Assembly: GCF_017814915.1 (NCBI RefSeq)
Contig: NZ_JAGIPZ010000007.1
Span: forward strand, 62,001-126,000
Length of the DNA stretch: 64,000 nucleotides
Direction: 5' to 3'
Source of the DNA: Herbaspirillum sp. LeCh32-8
GTDB lineage: Bacteria; Pseudomonadota; Gammaproteobacteria; Burkholderiales; Burkholderiaceae_D
The notes beneath the pieces were generated by a model. The model had not been told where the DNA came from and searched no databases. It saw nothing but the letters and a program-made list of their open reading frames with translations. Positions within the stretch are counted from its first letter, which is position 1. Every line of letters starts with the position of its first letter. The position numbers were made by a program, and so were the translations under genes. This document shows positions 1 to 9,046 of this stretch, in pieces.

Positions 1-132
1 CATGAACAGGTTGATCGGCGACATGATCGACGAATGGTCGAAGAACTGGCGGAAGAACGGCAGGCGCACGCGTCCGCGGAAATGGATGAAGAAGATGGAA
101 AACAGGTAGATGAAGACGATAGCCCACTTCAT
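1..132 (-). CDS. LpxO-like Fe(II)/2-oxoglutarate-dependent hydroxylase, N-terminal part only
   Basis: The 44 visible residues start at an ATG and read MKWAIVFIYLFSIFFIHFRG, a single hydrophobic anchor, followed by a basic stretch and the start of a soluble domain (RQFFDHSSIMSPINLF). This resembles the N-terminus of the membrane-anchored aspartyl/asparaginyl beta-hydroxylase family that includes LpxO, which 2-hydroxylates a secondary acyl chain of lipid A at the inner membrane. The gene runs off the left edge, so the catalytic HxD...H residues cannot be checked. The call rests on resemblance of the anchor region only; another member of the family with a different substrate is possible. Confidence 0.65.
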   Translation of the reverse strand, partial: MKWAIVFIYLFSIFFIHFRGRVRLPFFRQFFDHSSIMSPINLFM

Positions 133-467
133 TGCATGGTCCTTTTGATGGTGCGGGCCGGCGCCCGGGAACGGGCGGCGGCGTGGCGGATATCCGCCAT
201 ATTGGGTCAGATCGGGGAAGATCAATGGCAATCGCGACAAAAAGGCGAAAGATGCGTAATGATGAGCTGAGCCTGCTTCCCCGAAGCTGCGTCGCGGGAG
301 CGGCGCAGGGCAAGCCACGGATTCTACACCAAGGCATTGTCAGCAAACGTAAGCGGCGCGGCGGGTCAGCCGGGTTCTGCGCCAGATCAAGCGCCGATAA
401 AAAAGCGGGCCGGAAAACCGGCCCGCCAAGACAACAACAAACGTAAAGGATGAAAGCTTTTCCGGCC
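133..467. other. Intergenic region upstream of the LpxO-like gene and downstream of dadA
   Basis: About 335 bases lie between the hydroxylase start and the dadA stop. They hold the dadA terminator near the right end (separate entry) and presumably the hydroxylase promoter. Short open frames here have no family resemblance and no good ribosome-binding site. I see nothing else. Confidence 0.5.
398..426 (-). terminator. Rho-independent terminator of dadA
   Basis: Read on the minus strand, a perfect 9-bp stem (GCGGGCCGG/CCGGCCCGC) closed by a 4-base loop is followed by a run of six T. It lies about 40 bases past the dadA stop codon. Confidence 0.85.
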
Positions 468-1778
468 TCAGGCCGCCTGCTGCACCACGGTGCGGGCGCG
501 GTTCCAGCGTGGCAGGCCGGTGAAGGCGAAGTCGATTTCCGGCACGCGGCCGGCGACGATCTCGGCGATGGCGCGGCCCGAGCCGCAGCCCATGGTCCAG
601 CCCAGAGTGCCGTGGCCGGTGTTCAGGTACAGGTTGCTGAGCTTGGTCTTGCCGACGTAAGGCACGTTGGACGGGGTCAACGGGCGCAGGCCGGTCCAGT
701 AGGTCGGGTTTTCGTAGTCGCAGCCGTCCGGGAACAGTTCACGGGTGCGGCGGGTGATGGCCTCGCAGCGGGTGGTGTTCAACTCGCGGCCATAGCCGTT
801 CAACTCGCAGGTGCCGGCCACGCGCAGACGGTCGCCCAAGCGCGAGACCACCAGTTTGTAACCGTCGTCGGTCAGCGAGACGCTGGGGGCGGCATCCGGG
901 TTGATGACCTTGTAGGTGGCCGAGTAGCCCTTGCCTGGGTAGAGCAGCAGGTCGATGCCCAGCGGCTTGACCAGCGGCTGCGAGAAGCTGCCCATGGCGA
1001 CCACGAAGGCGTCGGCCTTGAGCACTTCGTGGCGGCCGTCCGGGTTGATGATTTCCACGCCGGTCACGCGCGCCGAGCTGCCAGCGCCTTCGGTGATCAG
1101 GCGGGTGATGGTGGTGGAGTAGCGGAACTGCACGCCGGCTTCTTCGCTCTTCCTGGCCAGGCCGGTGGTGAGCTTGTAGACGTCGCCGGATTCGTCGGTG
1201 GCGGTGAAGTCGCCACCCACGATCTTGTTGCGGATGGAGGCCAGGGCCGGCTCGATGCGCACCACTTCATCGGCGCTGATCGATTCGCGCGGGCAACCCA
1301 AGTCGCGCATCAGCTTGGCCGCCGGCAGCGATTCCTGGAATTCTTTTTCCTCGGTGTAGAAGTGCAGGATACCCCGGGTCAGGTGGTCGTACTGGACGCC
1401 GGTCTCGGCGCGCACGGCCTGCAGCGTCTGGCGGCTGTATTCGCACAGGGCGACGATGTTGCGGATGTTTTCATCGGTGCGGGCGGCGGTGCATTCGCGC
1501 AGGAAGCTTACGGCCCATTTCCATTGCAGCCATTCCGGGCGGAAACGGTACAGCAGCGGGGCGTCCTCCTTGCCCAGCCACTTCAGCACCTTCATCGGTG
1601 CCGACGGGTTGGCCCAGGGTTCGGCGTGCGACACCGAGATCTGGCAGCCGTTGGCGAAGCTGGTTTCCTGCGCGGCGCCGGGCTGGCGCTCGATGACCGT
1701 GACGTCGTAGCCTTCCTTCTTCAGGAACCAGGCCGAAGCGGTTCCGATAATGCCTGCGCCCAATACGATCACTTTCAT
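468..1778 (-). CDS. dadA: D-amino acid dehydrogenase, FAD-dependent
   Basis: Oxidatively deaminates D-amino acids (D-alanine in well-studied species) to 2-oxo acids, passing electrons to the respiratory chain at the inner face of the membrane. The 436-residue protein opens with the dinucleotide-binding fold MKVIVLGAGIIGTASAW (GxGxxG at residues 7-12), followed by VIERQ at the end of beta-2, and has the DAO-family C-terminal part with TGLRPLTPSNVPYVG and NTGHGTLGWTMGCGSG. Length fits DadA (about 430). The start chosen is the ATG preceded by GGGAGAG; a frame extension of 55 codons upstream has no homology. It is a monocistronic unit with its own terminator. The 190 bases upstream are clearly AT-richer than the surroundings and probably carry the promoter; no dadX racemase or Lrp gene is adjacent. 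Confidence 0.93.
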   Translation of the reverse strand: MKVIVLGAGIIGTASAWFLKKEGYDVTVIERQPGAAQETSFANGCQISVSHAEPWANPSAPMKVLKWLGKEDAPLLYRFRPEWLQWKWAVSFLRECTAARTDENIRNIVALCEYSRQTLQAVRAETGVQYDHLTRGILHFYTEEKEFQESLPAAKLMRDLGCPRESISADEVVRIEPALASIRNKIVGGDFTATDESGDVYKLTTGLARKSEEAGVQFRYSTTITRLITEGAGSSARVTGVEIINPDGRHEVLKADAFVVAMGSFSQPLVKPLGIDLLLYPGKGYSATYKVINPDAAPSVSLTDDGYKLVVSRLGDRLRVAGTCELNGYGRELNTTRCEAITRRTRELFPDGCDYENPTYWTGLRPLTPSNVPYVGKTKLSNLYLNTGHGTLGWTMGCGSGRAIAEIVAGRVPEIDFAFTGLPRWNRARTVVQQAA

Positions 1779-1968
1779 CTCACTCTCCCGGTGTGTGCAC
1801 GCGCCTGCATGGCAGGCGAATTTTTGATGAATCCGCTGGCAGCGGATCGATGCATGCATTGTAAGAAAAGCGCGATTGCCGATGTGGGCAATACAGGCTG
1901 GAATTTTTTTACAAAATAAAGCGTTGAGCCAATTTTTATTCAAAAAACAAAGAAAAATGGTCTTTCGT

Positions 1969-2460
1969 TTATTTTTTCAAAGATGAGAATCGCGCCATCT
2001 CTTCGGCGACCGCGCGCGTGACCGTTTCCGCCAGCGCGGCGTGCAGGCTGTCCTTGACGCGCTGCGTCAGGATGTCGGAGAGATTGTCCAGCACCACTGC
2101 CATCTGGTCCTGCAGGTGCTGTTGCAGCACGGTATCGGCCTGCGTGAGCAGGCTTTGCAGGACGTTCTCGCGGATCTCCTGCTCCCATTGCCGGTATTGC
2201 TCGGCCGCCGGCGTGGCGTTGGCCGGGATCTGGCCGGGGTTGAACTGGGCGGGCGTCGCCGCCGGCGCCTGGTAGCTGGCGGCCGACGGCGCGGTATGGA
2301 AGGCGCCGGGCTGGGCCGCGGCGCCGTAGTCGGGGCCGTTGGCGCCCGGCTGGCCGAGGTGGGCCGGCGGCGTGGGCACGGCTTGCGGCGGCAATACCTG
2401 CGGCGGCCCCACCGGGATGACTTCGGTCAGGAGGGGAATGCTGTTGTCGTCCTGGATCAT
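1969..2460 (-). CDS. Small Pro/Ala-rich protein of unknown function, DUF2486-like
   Basis: A 163-residue protein with a short conserved-looking N-terminus (MIQDDNSIPLLTEVIPVG), a Pro/Ala/Gln-rich low-complexity middle (about residues 20-85), and a C-terminal amphipathic helical segment (about 90-160, with heptad-like LLTQADTVLQQHLQDQ) that may form a coiled coil. No signal peptide or membrane segment. It follows holC with a 20-base gap on the same strand. In Burkholderia a DUF2486 protein with a similar SIPxLT start sits next to holC, so I infer the same family. No function is known to me. Confidence 0.65.
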   Translation of the reverse strand: MIQDDNSIPLLTEVIPVGPPQVLPPQAVPTPPAHLGQPGANGPDYGAAAQPGAFHTAPSAASYQAPAATPAQFNPGQIPANATPAAEQYRQWEQEIRENVLQSLLTQADTVLQQHLQDQMAVVLDNLSDILTQRVKDSLHAALAETVTRAVAEEMARFSSLKK

Positions 2461-2480
2461 GGCGGTCTGCGCGAGCGGGC

Positions 2481-2900
2481 TCAGGCCGCCACGTGGTGGC
2501 TCAGGGGGTAGCCGCGTTCCTTGTAGAAACGGTAGCGGTCGCGGCCGGCAGTCTTGTCGGCGTCGTCGGCGGAAATGATTTCCAGCATGCGCTCGAAGCG
2601 GGCGAAGTTGGCCGGCGTCTCGCCGGACAGGTTGATGAGCACCTGGTGATGGGGCAGCTCGACGTCGTCGCTGGCCGTCAGGATGATGGGCGTCTGCGCC
2701 GCCAGCGGGTCGCCGGCGGTGACGTGCGGCAGGAAGTCCTGCTCGGAAAAGCTCCAGAGCGCCTGGTCCAGCTGCTGCAGCTCGGCGCGGTCGCGGGTGC
2801 GCAGCACGATGTTGGTACCGGCCGCGCGCGCCTTGCGCACCAGGCGGCAGACGTAGGCGATCTTTTGCGGGACGTTGCTGTGGAAGTCGATTCGGGTCAT
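2481..2900 (-). CDS. holC: DNA polymerase III subunit chi
   Basis: Chi binds psi in the clamp-loader complex and contacts single-stranded DNA-binding protein during replication. The 139 residues begin MTRIDFHSNVPQKIAYVCRL and contain the family features LWSFSEQDFLPH and PIILT, ending in the RYRFYKERGYPL block typical of betaproteobacterial HolC. Length is close to the 147 residues of E. coli chi. The start is the ATG before TRIDFH; an upstream in-frame ATG adds 14 residues without family similarity. In related species pepA precedes holC, but here the neighbour upstream is a repeat region and then prlC. Confidence 0.9.
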   Translation of the reverse strand: MTRIDFHSNVPQKIAYVCRLVRKARAAGTNIVLRTRDRAELQQLDQALWSFSEQDFLPHVTAGDPLAAQTPIILTASDDVELPHHQVLINLSGETPANFARFERMLEIISADDADKTAGRDRYRFYKERGYPLSHHVAA

Positions 2901-2985
2901 GGCGGAAGTATAGTGGCAAGCGCTGGGCACTGCCATGCTCAATCGGCGCAGCAGATGTTTCTGCCGCCCGCTTGCCTTCCATCCG

Positions 2986-3087
2986 CGTCATCCCGGCGCA
3001 GGCCGGGATCCAGTGTCGTCTGCCGGCCTTGACCGGCGTGGGCGGCGTGCCGGACAGACGACACTGGGTCCTGACTTTCGTCAGGAC
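2986..3087. repeat. Composite intergenic repeat with three nested hairpins (REP-like)
   Basis: Three inverted repeats lie back to back: TCCCGGC/GCCGGGA (2991-2997 with 3002-3008), CCAGTGTCGTCTG with its exact complement (3010-3022 with 3055-3067), and GTCCTGAC/GTCAGGAC (3068-3075 with 3080-3087). The opening CGTCATCCCGGC...GCCGGGATCC resembles dispersed repeats known from several proteobacterial genomes. It sits between the holC start and the prlC stop. No T-run follows any stem, so it is not a standard terminator. Copy number cannot be judged from one window. Confidence 0.7.
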
Positions 3088-3149
3088 GGCGCAGACCATA
3101 TTGCGCTACCGGTCGTATGGCCGGCGCCGCCAAGCCGTCAAGCGAGGGC

Positions 3150-5222
3150 TCAAGCCGCCATGCCGCTGTGGCGCAGCAGCGCGTCGATGCTCGGTTCGCG
3201 GCCGCGGAAGGCCTTGAACGACTCAATGGCCGGGCGCGAGCCGCCCACCGCCAGGATTTCCTGCTGGAAGCGACGACCAGTTTCCAGCGAGATGACGTTG
3301 CCGCTGCCGGCGGCGGCTTCTTCGAAGGCGCTGTAGGCGTCAGCGGACAGCACTTCGGCCCACTTGTAGCTGTAATAGCCCGCCGCGTAGCCGCCGGCGA
3401 AGATGTGGCTGAAGGAATGCTGGAAGCGGTTGAACTCGGGCGGGCGGATCACGGCGATACGATCGCGCAGGCCGTTGAGCAGTTGCTGCACGCTCTGGCC
3501 GCCGCCGACCTGGTATTGGTCGTGGATCAGCATGTCGAACAGCGAGAATTCCACCTGGCGCAGCATCTGCAGGCCGGACTGGAAGTTCTTGGCGGCGATC
3601 ATCTTGTCGTACAGCGCGCGCGGCAGCGGCTGGCCCGACTCGGCATGCGAGGTCAGGTGCTGCAGCACGTCCCATTCCCAGCAGAAGTTTTCCATGAACT
3701 GCGAGGGCAGCTCGACCGCGTCCCACTCCACGCCGGAGATGCCGGACACGCCCACTTCATCGACCTGCGTGAGCATGTGGTGCAGGCCGTGGCCGAATTC
3801 GTGGAACAGGGTGATCACTTCGTCGTGCGTGAACAGCGCCGGCTTGGCCACGCCGTCCACCACCGCCGGTTCGGTGAAGTTGCACACCAGGTAGGCGATC
3901 GGCGTTTGCACGCCCTGCGCGGTCAGGCGGCGGGCGCGGGCGTCGTCCATCCAGGCGCCGCCGCGCTTGCCGCTGCGGGCGTACAGGTCGAGGTAGAACT
4001 GGCCGACCAACTGGCCGTCGCGTTCGATGCGGAAGAACTTCACGTCCTTGTGCCACACCGGCGCGGTGTCGGGCTTGATGCTGACGCCGAACAGTTGCTG
4101 CGCCACCTGGAACAGGCCGCCCACCACCTTGGGCTCGGGGAAGTATTGCTTCACTTCCTGTTCCGAGAACGCATAGCGCTGCTCGCGCAGCTTTTCGGAG
4201 GCGTAGGTGCTGTCCCAGGCTTCCAGCTTGTCGATACCCAGCTTGTCCTTGGCGAAGGCCTTCAGTTCTTCATAGTCCTTCTGGCCGAAGGGGCGGGCGC
4301 GCTTGCCAAGGTCTTCCAGGAAGGCGATGACTTCGGCGGGCGACTGCGCCATCTTGGGCACCAGCGAAACCTCGGCGAAGTTGGCGTAACCCAGCAGCTG
4401 GGCTTCTTCCTTGCGCAGCTTCAGGATGTCGTCGATGTTGGCGCTGTTATCCCATTCAGGCTTGGCGCCCAGCTCGGAGGCCTTGGTGGCGTTGGCGCGG
4501 TAGATCTTTTCGCGCAGCGCGCGGCTGTCGGCGTATTGCAGCACCGGGAAGTACGAAGGGAAGTGCAGCGTGAATTTCCAGCCCGGCTTGCCGTCCTTCT
4601 CGGCGGCGGCGCGCGCGGCCTGCTTGACGTCCTCGGGCAGGCCGGCCAGTTCGGCTTCGTCGTCGACGAACAGGCCGAAGTCATTGGTGGCGTCCAGCAC
4701 GTTCTCGGAGAAGCGGGTGGTCAGCGCGGCCTGCTGTTCCTGGATCTCGGCGAAACGCTCCTTCTTGTCGTCCGGCAGCTCGGCGCCCGACAGGCGGAAA
4801 TCGCGCACGGCGTTATCCACCACCTTGCGGCGCGCGGCCGACAGTTGCGCGAAGGCCGGGCTGGCCTGCAGCGCCTTGTACTTTTCGAACAGGGCCAGGT
4901 TCTGGCCCAGGCCGGTCCAGAATTCCACCAGGCGCGGCTGGTTCTCGTTGTAGGTGGCGCGCAGCTCGGGCGTGTCCATCACCGAATTGAGGTGGCCGAC
5001 CACGCTCCAGGCGCGGCCCAGCTTCTCGGTGGCCGACTCCAGGGGTTCCACGAAATTGTCCCAGCTGACCTCGGCCATCGGCGCTTCCAGCTCGGTCACC
5101 AGGCGGCCGGCGTCGGCCAGCAGCTTGTCCAGCGCCGGGGTGACGTGTTCCGGCTTGATGGCGTCGAACTGGGCGTAGCCCGAGAAGTCGAGCAGGGGAT
5201 TGGCGGCGATGTCGGTGGTCAT
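3150..5222 (-). CDS. prlC: Oligopeptidase A, M3 family zinc metallopeptidase
   Basis: Cytoplasmic zinc endopeptidase that degrades short peptides and cleaved signal peptides. The 690-residue protein has the HEFGH metal-binding motif at residues 474-478 with the surrounding LFHEFGHGLHHML, and the family blocks YPVLQYADSRALREKIY and FYLDLYARSGKRGGAW. Length matches E. coli PrlC (about 680). The start MTTDIAANP is preceded by GAGAG at a suitable distance; an ATG five codons upstream (5237) is an alternative with a weaker site. folD lies 61 bases upstream on the same strand, so the two may be co-transcribed. No unusual substitutions seen. Confidence 0.95.
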   Translation of the reverse strand: MTTDIAANPLLDFSGYAQFDAIKPEHVTPALDKLLADAGRLVTELEAPMAEVSWDNFVEPLESATEKLGRAWSVVGHLNSVMDTPELRATYNENQPRLVEFWTGLGQNLALFEKYKALQASPAFAQLSAARRKVVDNAVRDFRLSGAELPDDKKERFAEIQEQQAALTTRFSENVLDATNDFGLFVDDEAELAGLPEDVKQAARAAAEKDGKPGWKFTLHFPSYFPVLQYADSRALREKIYRANATKASELGAKPEWDNSANIDDILKLRKEEAQLLGYANFAEVSLVPKMAQSPAEVIAFLEDLGKRARPFGQKDYEELKAFAKDKLGIDKLEAWDSTYASEKLREQRYAFSEQEVKQYFPEPKVVGGLFQVAQQLFGVSIKPDTAPVWHKDVKFFRIERDGQLVGQFYLDLYARSGKRGGAWMDDARARRLTAQGVQTPIAYLVCNFTEPAVVDGVAKPALFTHDEVITLFHEFGHGLHHMLTQVDEVGVSGISGVEWDAVELPSQFMENFCWEWDVLQHLTSHAESGQPLPRALYDKMIAAKNFQSGLQMLRQVEFSLFDMLIHDQYQVGGGQSVQQLLNGLRDRIAVIRPPEFNRFQHSFSHIFAGGYAAGYYSYKWAEVLSADAYSAFEEAAAGSGNVISLETGRRFQQEILAVGGSRPAIESFKAFRGREPSIDALLRHSGMAA

Positions 5223-5283
5223 GGGCTCTCGATTCATTCTGTGCGTCCCGGCGGGCCGAGACGCGGTTGCTTATTGGAATACC

Positions 5284-6129
5284 TTAGGTGCGTTCGGCGG
5301 CTTCGATTGTGTTGACCAGCAGCATGGTGATGGTCATCGGACCGACGCCGCCCGGCACCGGGGTGATGTAGCCGGCGACTTCCTTCACGTTGGCGAAGTC
5401 GACGTCGCCGCACAGCTTGCCGTTGTCGTCGCGGTTCATGCCGACGTCCAGCACCACGGCGCCGGGTTTGACCATGTCGGCAGTCACGATGTTGCGCTTA
5501 CCGGTGGCCACGACCAGGATGTCGGCGTTGCGGGTGTGCGCGCCGAGATCCCGGGTCTTGGAGTTACAGATGGTGACGGTAGCGCCGGCTTGCAAGAGCA
5601 GCATGGCTTGCGGCTTGCCGACGATGTTGGAGGCGCCCACCACCACGGCGTTGGCGCCGCGCACCGGGTAGTCGATCGATTCCAGCATCTTCATCACGCC
5701 GTAGGGCGTGCAGGGGCGGAACAGCGGCTGGCCGGTCATCAGCAGGCCGGCGTTGCTGATGTGGAAACCGTCCACGTCCTTTTCGGCGGCGATGGCTTCG
5801 ATCACCTTGTGGGCGTCGATATGGGCCGGCAGCGGCAGCTGCACCAGGATGCCGTTGATTTTGGGATCTTTGTTCAACGCGTCGATGCGCGCCAGCAGCT
5901 CGGCTTCGCTCATCGAGGCGTCGTACTTTTCCAGCACCGAGTGCAGGCCGTTGTCTTCACAAGCCTTGACCTTGTTGCGCACATAGACCTGGGACGCCGG
6001 GTTGTCGCCGACCAGCACCACGGCCAGGCCGGGCTGTTTGCCCTTGGCAGTCAGGGCGGCGGCGCGCTTGGCGACATCGGCGCGCAGTTGTTGGGAGAGC
6101 AGGTTTCCGTCGATCAGTTGAGCTGGCAT
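5284..6129 (-). CDS. folD: Bifunctional methylenetetrahydrofolate dehydrogenase / methenyl-THF cyclohydrolase
   Basis: Interconverts 5,10-methylene-, 5,10-methenyl- and 10-formyl-tetrahydrofolate in cytoplasmic one-carbon metabolism. The 281-residue protein has the catalytic YVRNK (Tyr and Lys of the family YxxxK), the signature blocks [11 protein letters not shown] and [11 protein letters not shown], the nucleotide-binding region [13 protein letters not shown], and the C-terminal [15 protein letters not shown]. The start MPAQLIDG is the family's usual one; a longer frame upstream lacks similarity. It is divergent from gshA across a 332-base gap. Confidence 0.95.
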   Translation of the reverse strand: MPAQLIDGNLLSQQLRADVAKRAAALTAKGKQPGLAVVLVGDNPASQVYVRNKVKACEDNGLHSVLEKYDASMSEAELLARIDALNKDPKINGILVQLPLPAHIDAHKVIEAIAAEKDVDGFHISNAGLLMTGQPLFRPCTPYGVMKMLESIDYPVRGANAVVVGASNIVGKPQAMLLLQAGATVTICNSKTRDLGAHTRNADILVVATGKRNIVTADMVKPGAVVLDVGMNRDDNGKLCGDVDFANVKEVAGYITPVPGGVGPMTITMLLVNTIEAAERT

Positions 6130-6461
6130 GGCAGATATATAAAAGCAGAAAGGGGCGGTGAGGCCGGGGCGGTGATGAAAGCGCCCGGCGGGCCGGGCAC
6201 GAATGAGATACTGGGCCGGCGCGGTAGCGCCGAAACCCATGATTATAAAACGAGCGCGGCGGCGGGACGAGGCGTGGCGCGGGTAGCGAAAATTGACGAA
6301 TTGCAACGAAATCTCCCGCAAGTTCCGCCATGTGGGCATTTTGCCTGCCTCAAGACGGGAAATTTCAATTTCGGTTATGCTCCGGCATCCACGCTGCGGC
6401 GTGTGAAGCGACACGAGCAATTCCCCAGCAATAACGACACCGAATCGACAAGGACCACCGC
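6130..6461. other. Divergent intergenic region between folD and gshA
   Basis: This 332-base segment must hold promoters for both genes. I find no promoter pair good enough to name. TTATGC near 6373 could be a -10 for gshA, but no convincing -35 lies in front of it. No hairpin with a T-run and no protein-like frame is seen. Confidence 0.4.
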
Positions 6462-8075
6462 ATGACCGATCTGCTGACCCGACGCCTGCAACTGCTTGCC
6501 AGCCCGCAACATCTTGCGCTGCTGGGCCAGGGTTTGCGCGGCGTCGAACGCGAGACGCTGCGCGTGGACCGGCAGGGCCGGCTGGCGCACACGCCGCATC
6601 CGCCGGCGCTGGGCTCGGCGCTGACCAACGATTTGATCACCACCGACTATTCGGAGTCGCTGCTCGAATTCATCACTCCGGCCACGCACGACATCGCCGA
6701 TGCCTTGCAGCGCCTGGAAGACATCCACCGCTTCGCCTACGCCAAGCTGGGCAGCGAGATCCTGTGGAACGCGTCGATGCCGGGCGTGCTGCCGGCGGAA
6801 GACGAGATTCCCATCGCCTGGTACGGCAGCTCGCACATCGGCATGTTGAAGCACGTCTACCGGCGCGGCCTGGCGCTGCGCTACGGGCGCACCATGCAAT
6901 GCATCGCCGGCATCCACTACAACTTCTCGTTGAGCGAAGACCTGTGGGAAGTGCTGCGCCAGATCGACTTCAGCGACGCCTGCGAAGAAGCAGTCGACAG
7001 CTCGGTCTCGCGCCGCGACTACCAGTCCGAGCGCTATATCGCGCTGATCCGCAACTTCCGCCGCTACAGCTGGCTGCTGATGTACCTGTTCGGCGCCTCG
7101 CCGGCGGTGGCGACCAACTTCCTGCGCGGCCGCCCGCACCAGCTGGAGACGCTGTCCGAGGACACGCTCTTCCTGCCCTACGGCACCAGCCTGCGCATGA
7201 GCGACCTGGGCTACCAGAGCAACGCCCAGGCCAACATCACGCCGCACTACAACAACCTGCCGGCCTATATCCGCAGCCTGTCGCACGCCGTCAGCGAGCC
7301 GTATCCGCCGTATGAGGCGATTGGCACCAAGCGTGACGGCGAGTGGGTGCAGATCAATACCAACATCCTGCAGATCGAAAACGAGTTCTACTCCTCGATC
7401 CGTCCCAAGCGCGTGATCTACAGCGGCGAGCGTCCGGTGCAGGCGCTGTCGGCGCGCGGCGTGCAGTACGTCGAAGTGCGCTGCATGGACATCGACCCGT
7501 TCAACCCGCTGGGCATCGGCCTGCAGGCGGCGCGCTTCCTCGACGTGTTCCTGCATTTCCTGGCCTTCGAATCCAGCTGCCTGACCTCGGACGAGGAAGG
7601 TCGCGAGAACCGCGCCAACTTCCTGGCTACCGTCAAGGAAGGCCGCCGTCCCGGCCTGCAGCTGCAGTTCAAAGGCCAGGCCATCGGCCTGAAAGCCTGG
7701 GGCGAGCAGCTGCTGGAGCGCATGGCCCCGGTGGCTGAGATGCTCGACCAGCAAGCCGGCGGCAGCCAGCACCGCGACAGCCTGGCGGCCCAGCGCGCCA
7801 AGTTGGCCGATCCCGACGCCACGCCGTCGGCGCGCGTGCTGCGCGAGATCCGTGCAGCCGGCAATTCCTTCCCGGCCTTCGTGCTGGCCAACAGCGCGCG
7901 CCAGGCCGACGAGCTGATCGCCCATCCGCTGCCGGCGGCCAAGGCTGCCGACTTCGTCGCCATCGCCCAGGCCTCGCTGGATGCGCAGCGCGAGATCGAG
8001 CGCACCCAGACCGGCGACTTCGATACCTTCGTGGCCGCCTATCGCGCCAGCACGCTGGGCAATATCAGCATCTGA
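6462..8075 (+). CDS. gshA: Glutamate--cysteine ligase, proteobacterial type 1
   Basis: First and rate-limiting step of glutathione synthesis: ATP-dependent joining of L-glutamate and L-cysteine. The 537-residue protein resembles E. coli GshA (518 residues) along its whole length: [13 protein letters not shown] near the N-terminus, [14 protein letters not shown], the glycine-rich [17 protein letters not shown] block and IHYNFSLS. Many betaproteobacteria carry a different GshA type, so the type-1 form is worth noting. The start is the first ATG of the homologous region. It is monocistronic: a weak terminator-like hairpin follows. Confidence 0.93.
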   Translation: MTDLLTRRLQLLASPQHLALLGQGLRGVERETLRVDRQGRLAHTPHPPALGSALTNDLITTDYSESLLEFITPATHDIADALQRLEDIHRFAYAKLGSEILWNASMPGVLPAEDEIPIAWYGSSHIGMLKHVYRRGLALRYGRTMQCIAGIHYNFSLSEDLWEVLRQIDFSDACEEAVDSSVSRRDYQSERYIALIRNFRRYSWLLMYLFGASPAVATNFLRGRPHQLETLSEDTLFLPYGTSLRMSDLGYQSNAQANITPHYNNLPAYIRSLSHAVSEPYPPYEAIGTKRDGEWVQINTNILQIENEFYSSIRPKRVIYSGERPVQALSARGVQYVEVRCMDIDPFNPLGIGLQAARFLDVFLHFLAFESSCLTSDEEGRENRANFLATVKEGRRPGLQLQFKGQAIGLKAWGEQLLERMAPVAEMLDQQAGGSQHRDSLAAQRAKLADPDATPSARVLREIRAAGNSFPAFVLANSARQADELIAHPLPAAKAADFVAIAQASLDAQREIERTQTGDFDTFVAAYRASTLGNISI

Positions 8076-8094
8076 ACCCGGCGGCCTTCTTATT

Positions 8095-8130
8095 CCAGAG
8101 CGGGTGGTCGGCAATGCCCCGCTGGTTTGT
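8095..8130 (+). terminator. Possible gshA terminator
   Basis: An imperfect stem (CCAGAGCGGG with CCCCGCTGG, 8095-8104 and 8117-8125) is followed by the T-rich TTTGTT, 20 bases past the gshA stop. The stem has a bulge and the T-run is broken, so this is a weak call. Confidence 0.4.
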
Positions 8131-8248
8131 TGAATAGATTCTCTTTGAAAATCGAGTTTGTTCGATATGTCGCGGGTTTTGCGAAGGTCTGAGGGGCTTC
8201 ACTGGCGGGCGTCGTATATTGCGCGGTTTCTCCCAGCTGAGCCCGCCA

Positions 8249-9034
8249 ATGTCCCTGAAGAAAATCCTGTTCGCCGTCTGCCTGCTGTGCACCGCCCTGA
8301 GCGCGCTCGGGCAGGACCTGCTTGATGTCGTGCGCACGCGCGGGGTGCTGCGCGTGGCGGTCGAGGGGACTTATCCCCCGTTCAATTTCAAGGATCGCAA
8401 GAGCGGCCAGCTCGACGGTTTCGATATCGAGTTCGCGCGTGCGCTCGCCGTGCGCCTGGGCGTCAAGGCCGAATTCGTGGCGACCGAGTGGGCGGCCATC
8501 CTGGCCGGCCTGCAGGTGGGCAAGTACGACGTGATCATTTCCGAGGTCACGATGACGCCGCGGCGCGAGGCGGAATTCGATTTTTCCCGTCCCTACACCT
8601 ATTCACTGGCGCAAGTCATCCAGCGCCAGGATGACCGCAGCGTCTATTCCACGCTGGACAGTCTCAAAGGCAAGCGCGTGGGCGTGGGCCAGGGCAGTAG
8701 CTACGCCGACCTGCTCAACGGCATCGGCGGCATCGAGGTCAAGACCTATGTGTCGACGCCGCTGAACCTGCAGGATCTCGCCAACGGCCGCATCGACGCG
8801 GCCCTCAATGACCGCCTGCTGGTTCCCTATATGATTCGCGAGGCGCGCCTGCCCTTGCGCGCCGCCACAGCGCTGGGGCCGCTGCAGAAGCAGGGCATTG
8901 CGTTACGCAAGAACAATCCCGCCTTGAAACGCGCGATCGACCGCGCGATCGACGACATGATTGCCGACGGCAGTTACGCCAAATTGTCGATGAAATGGTT
9001 CGGCTTGGACGCTTCCCGCATCCCTGCGCCCTGA
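8249..9034 (+). CDS. Periplasmic polar amino acid-binding protein (family 3)
   Basis: Captures an amino acid or similar small polar ligand for an ABC importer. The 261 residues begin with a signal peptide (MSLKKILFAVCLLCTALSALG, cleavage near residue 21), followed by the family-3 block LRVAVEGTYPPFNFKD, then FDIEFARALAVRLG, DVIISEVTMTPRREAEFDFSRPY and the C-terminal MKWFGLD. The start chosen gives the signal peptide directly; its ribosome-binding site is weak, and a start 30 bases upstream is possible. A permease gene follows after 12 bases. No ATPase gene is linked. The exact ligand cannot be told. Confidence 0.88.
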   Translation: MSLKKILFAVCLLCTALSALGQDLLDVVRTRGVLRVAVEGTYPPFNFKDRKSGQLDGFDIEFARALAVRLGVKAEFVATEWAAILAGLQVGKYDVIISEVTMTPRREAEFDFSRPYTYSLAQVIQRQDDRSVYSTLDSLKGKRVGVGQGSSYADLLNGIGGIEVKTYVSTPLNLQDLANGRIDAALNDRLLVPYMIREARLPLRAATALGPLQKQGIALRKNNPALKRAIDRAIDDMIADGSYAKLSMKWFGLDASRIPAP

Positions 9035-9046
9035 GTCGCTTCTCTC

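Noticed and set aside
450..1919. Long open frame on the plus strand opposite dadA
   Set aside because: Its product is a Gly/Ala/His/Val-rich shadow of the high-GC antisense strand; dadA on the minus strand has full family similarity. The same applies to long frames opposite prlC, aceE, aceF, lpdA, the dehydratase and TctA.
2901..3149. Terminator for prlC or holC inside the hairpin repeat
   Set aside because: The stems lack a following T-run on either strand and the region lies upstream of holC, so it was called a repeat.
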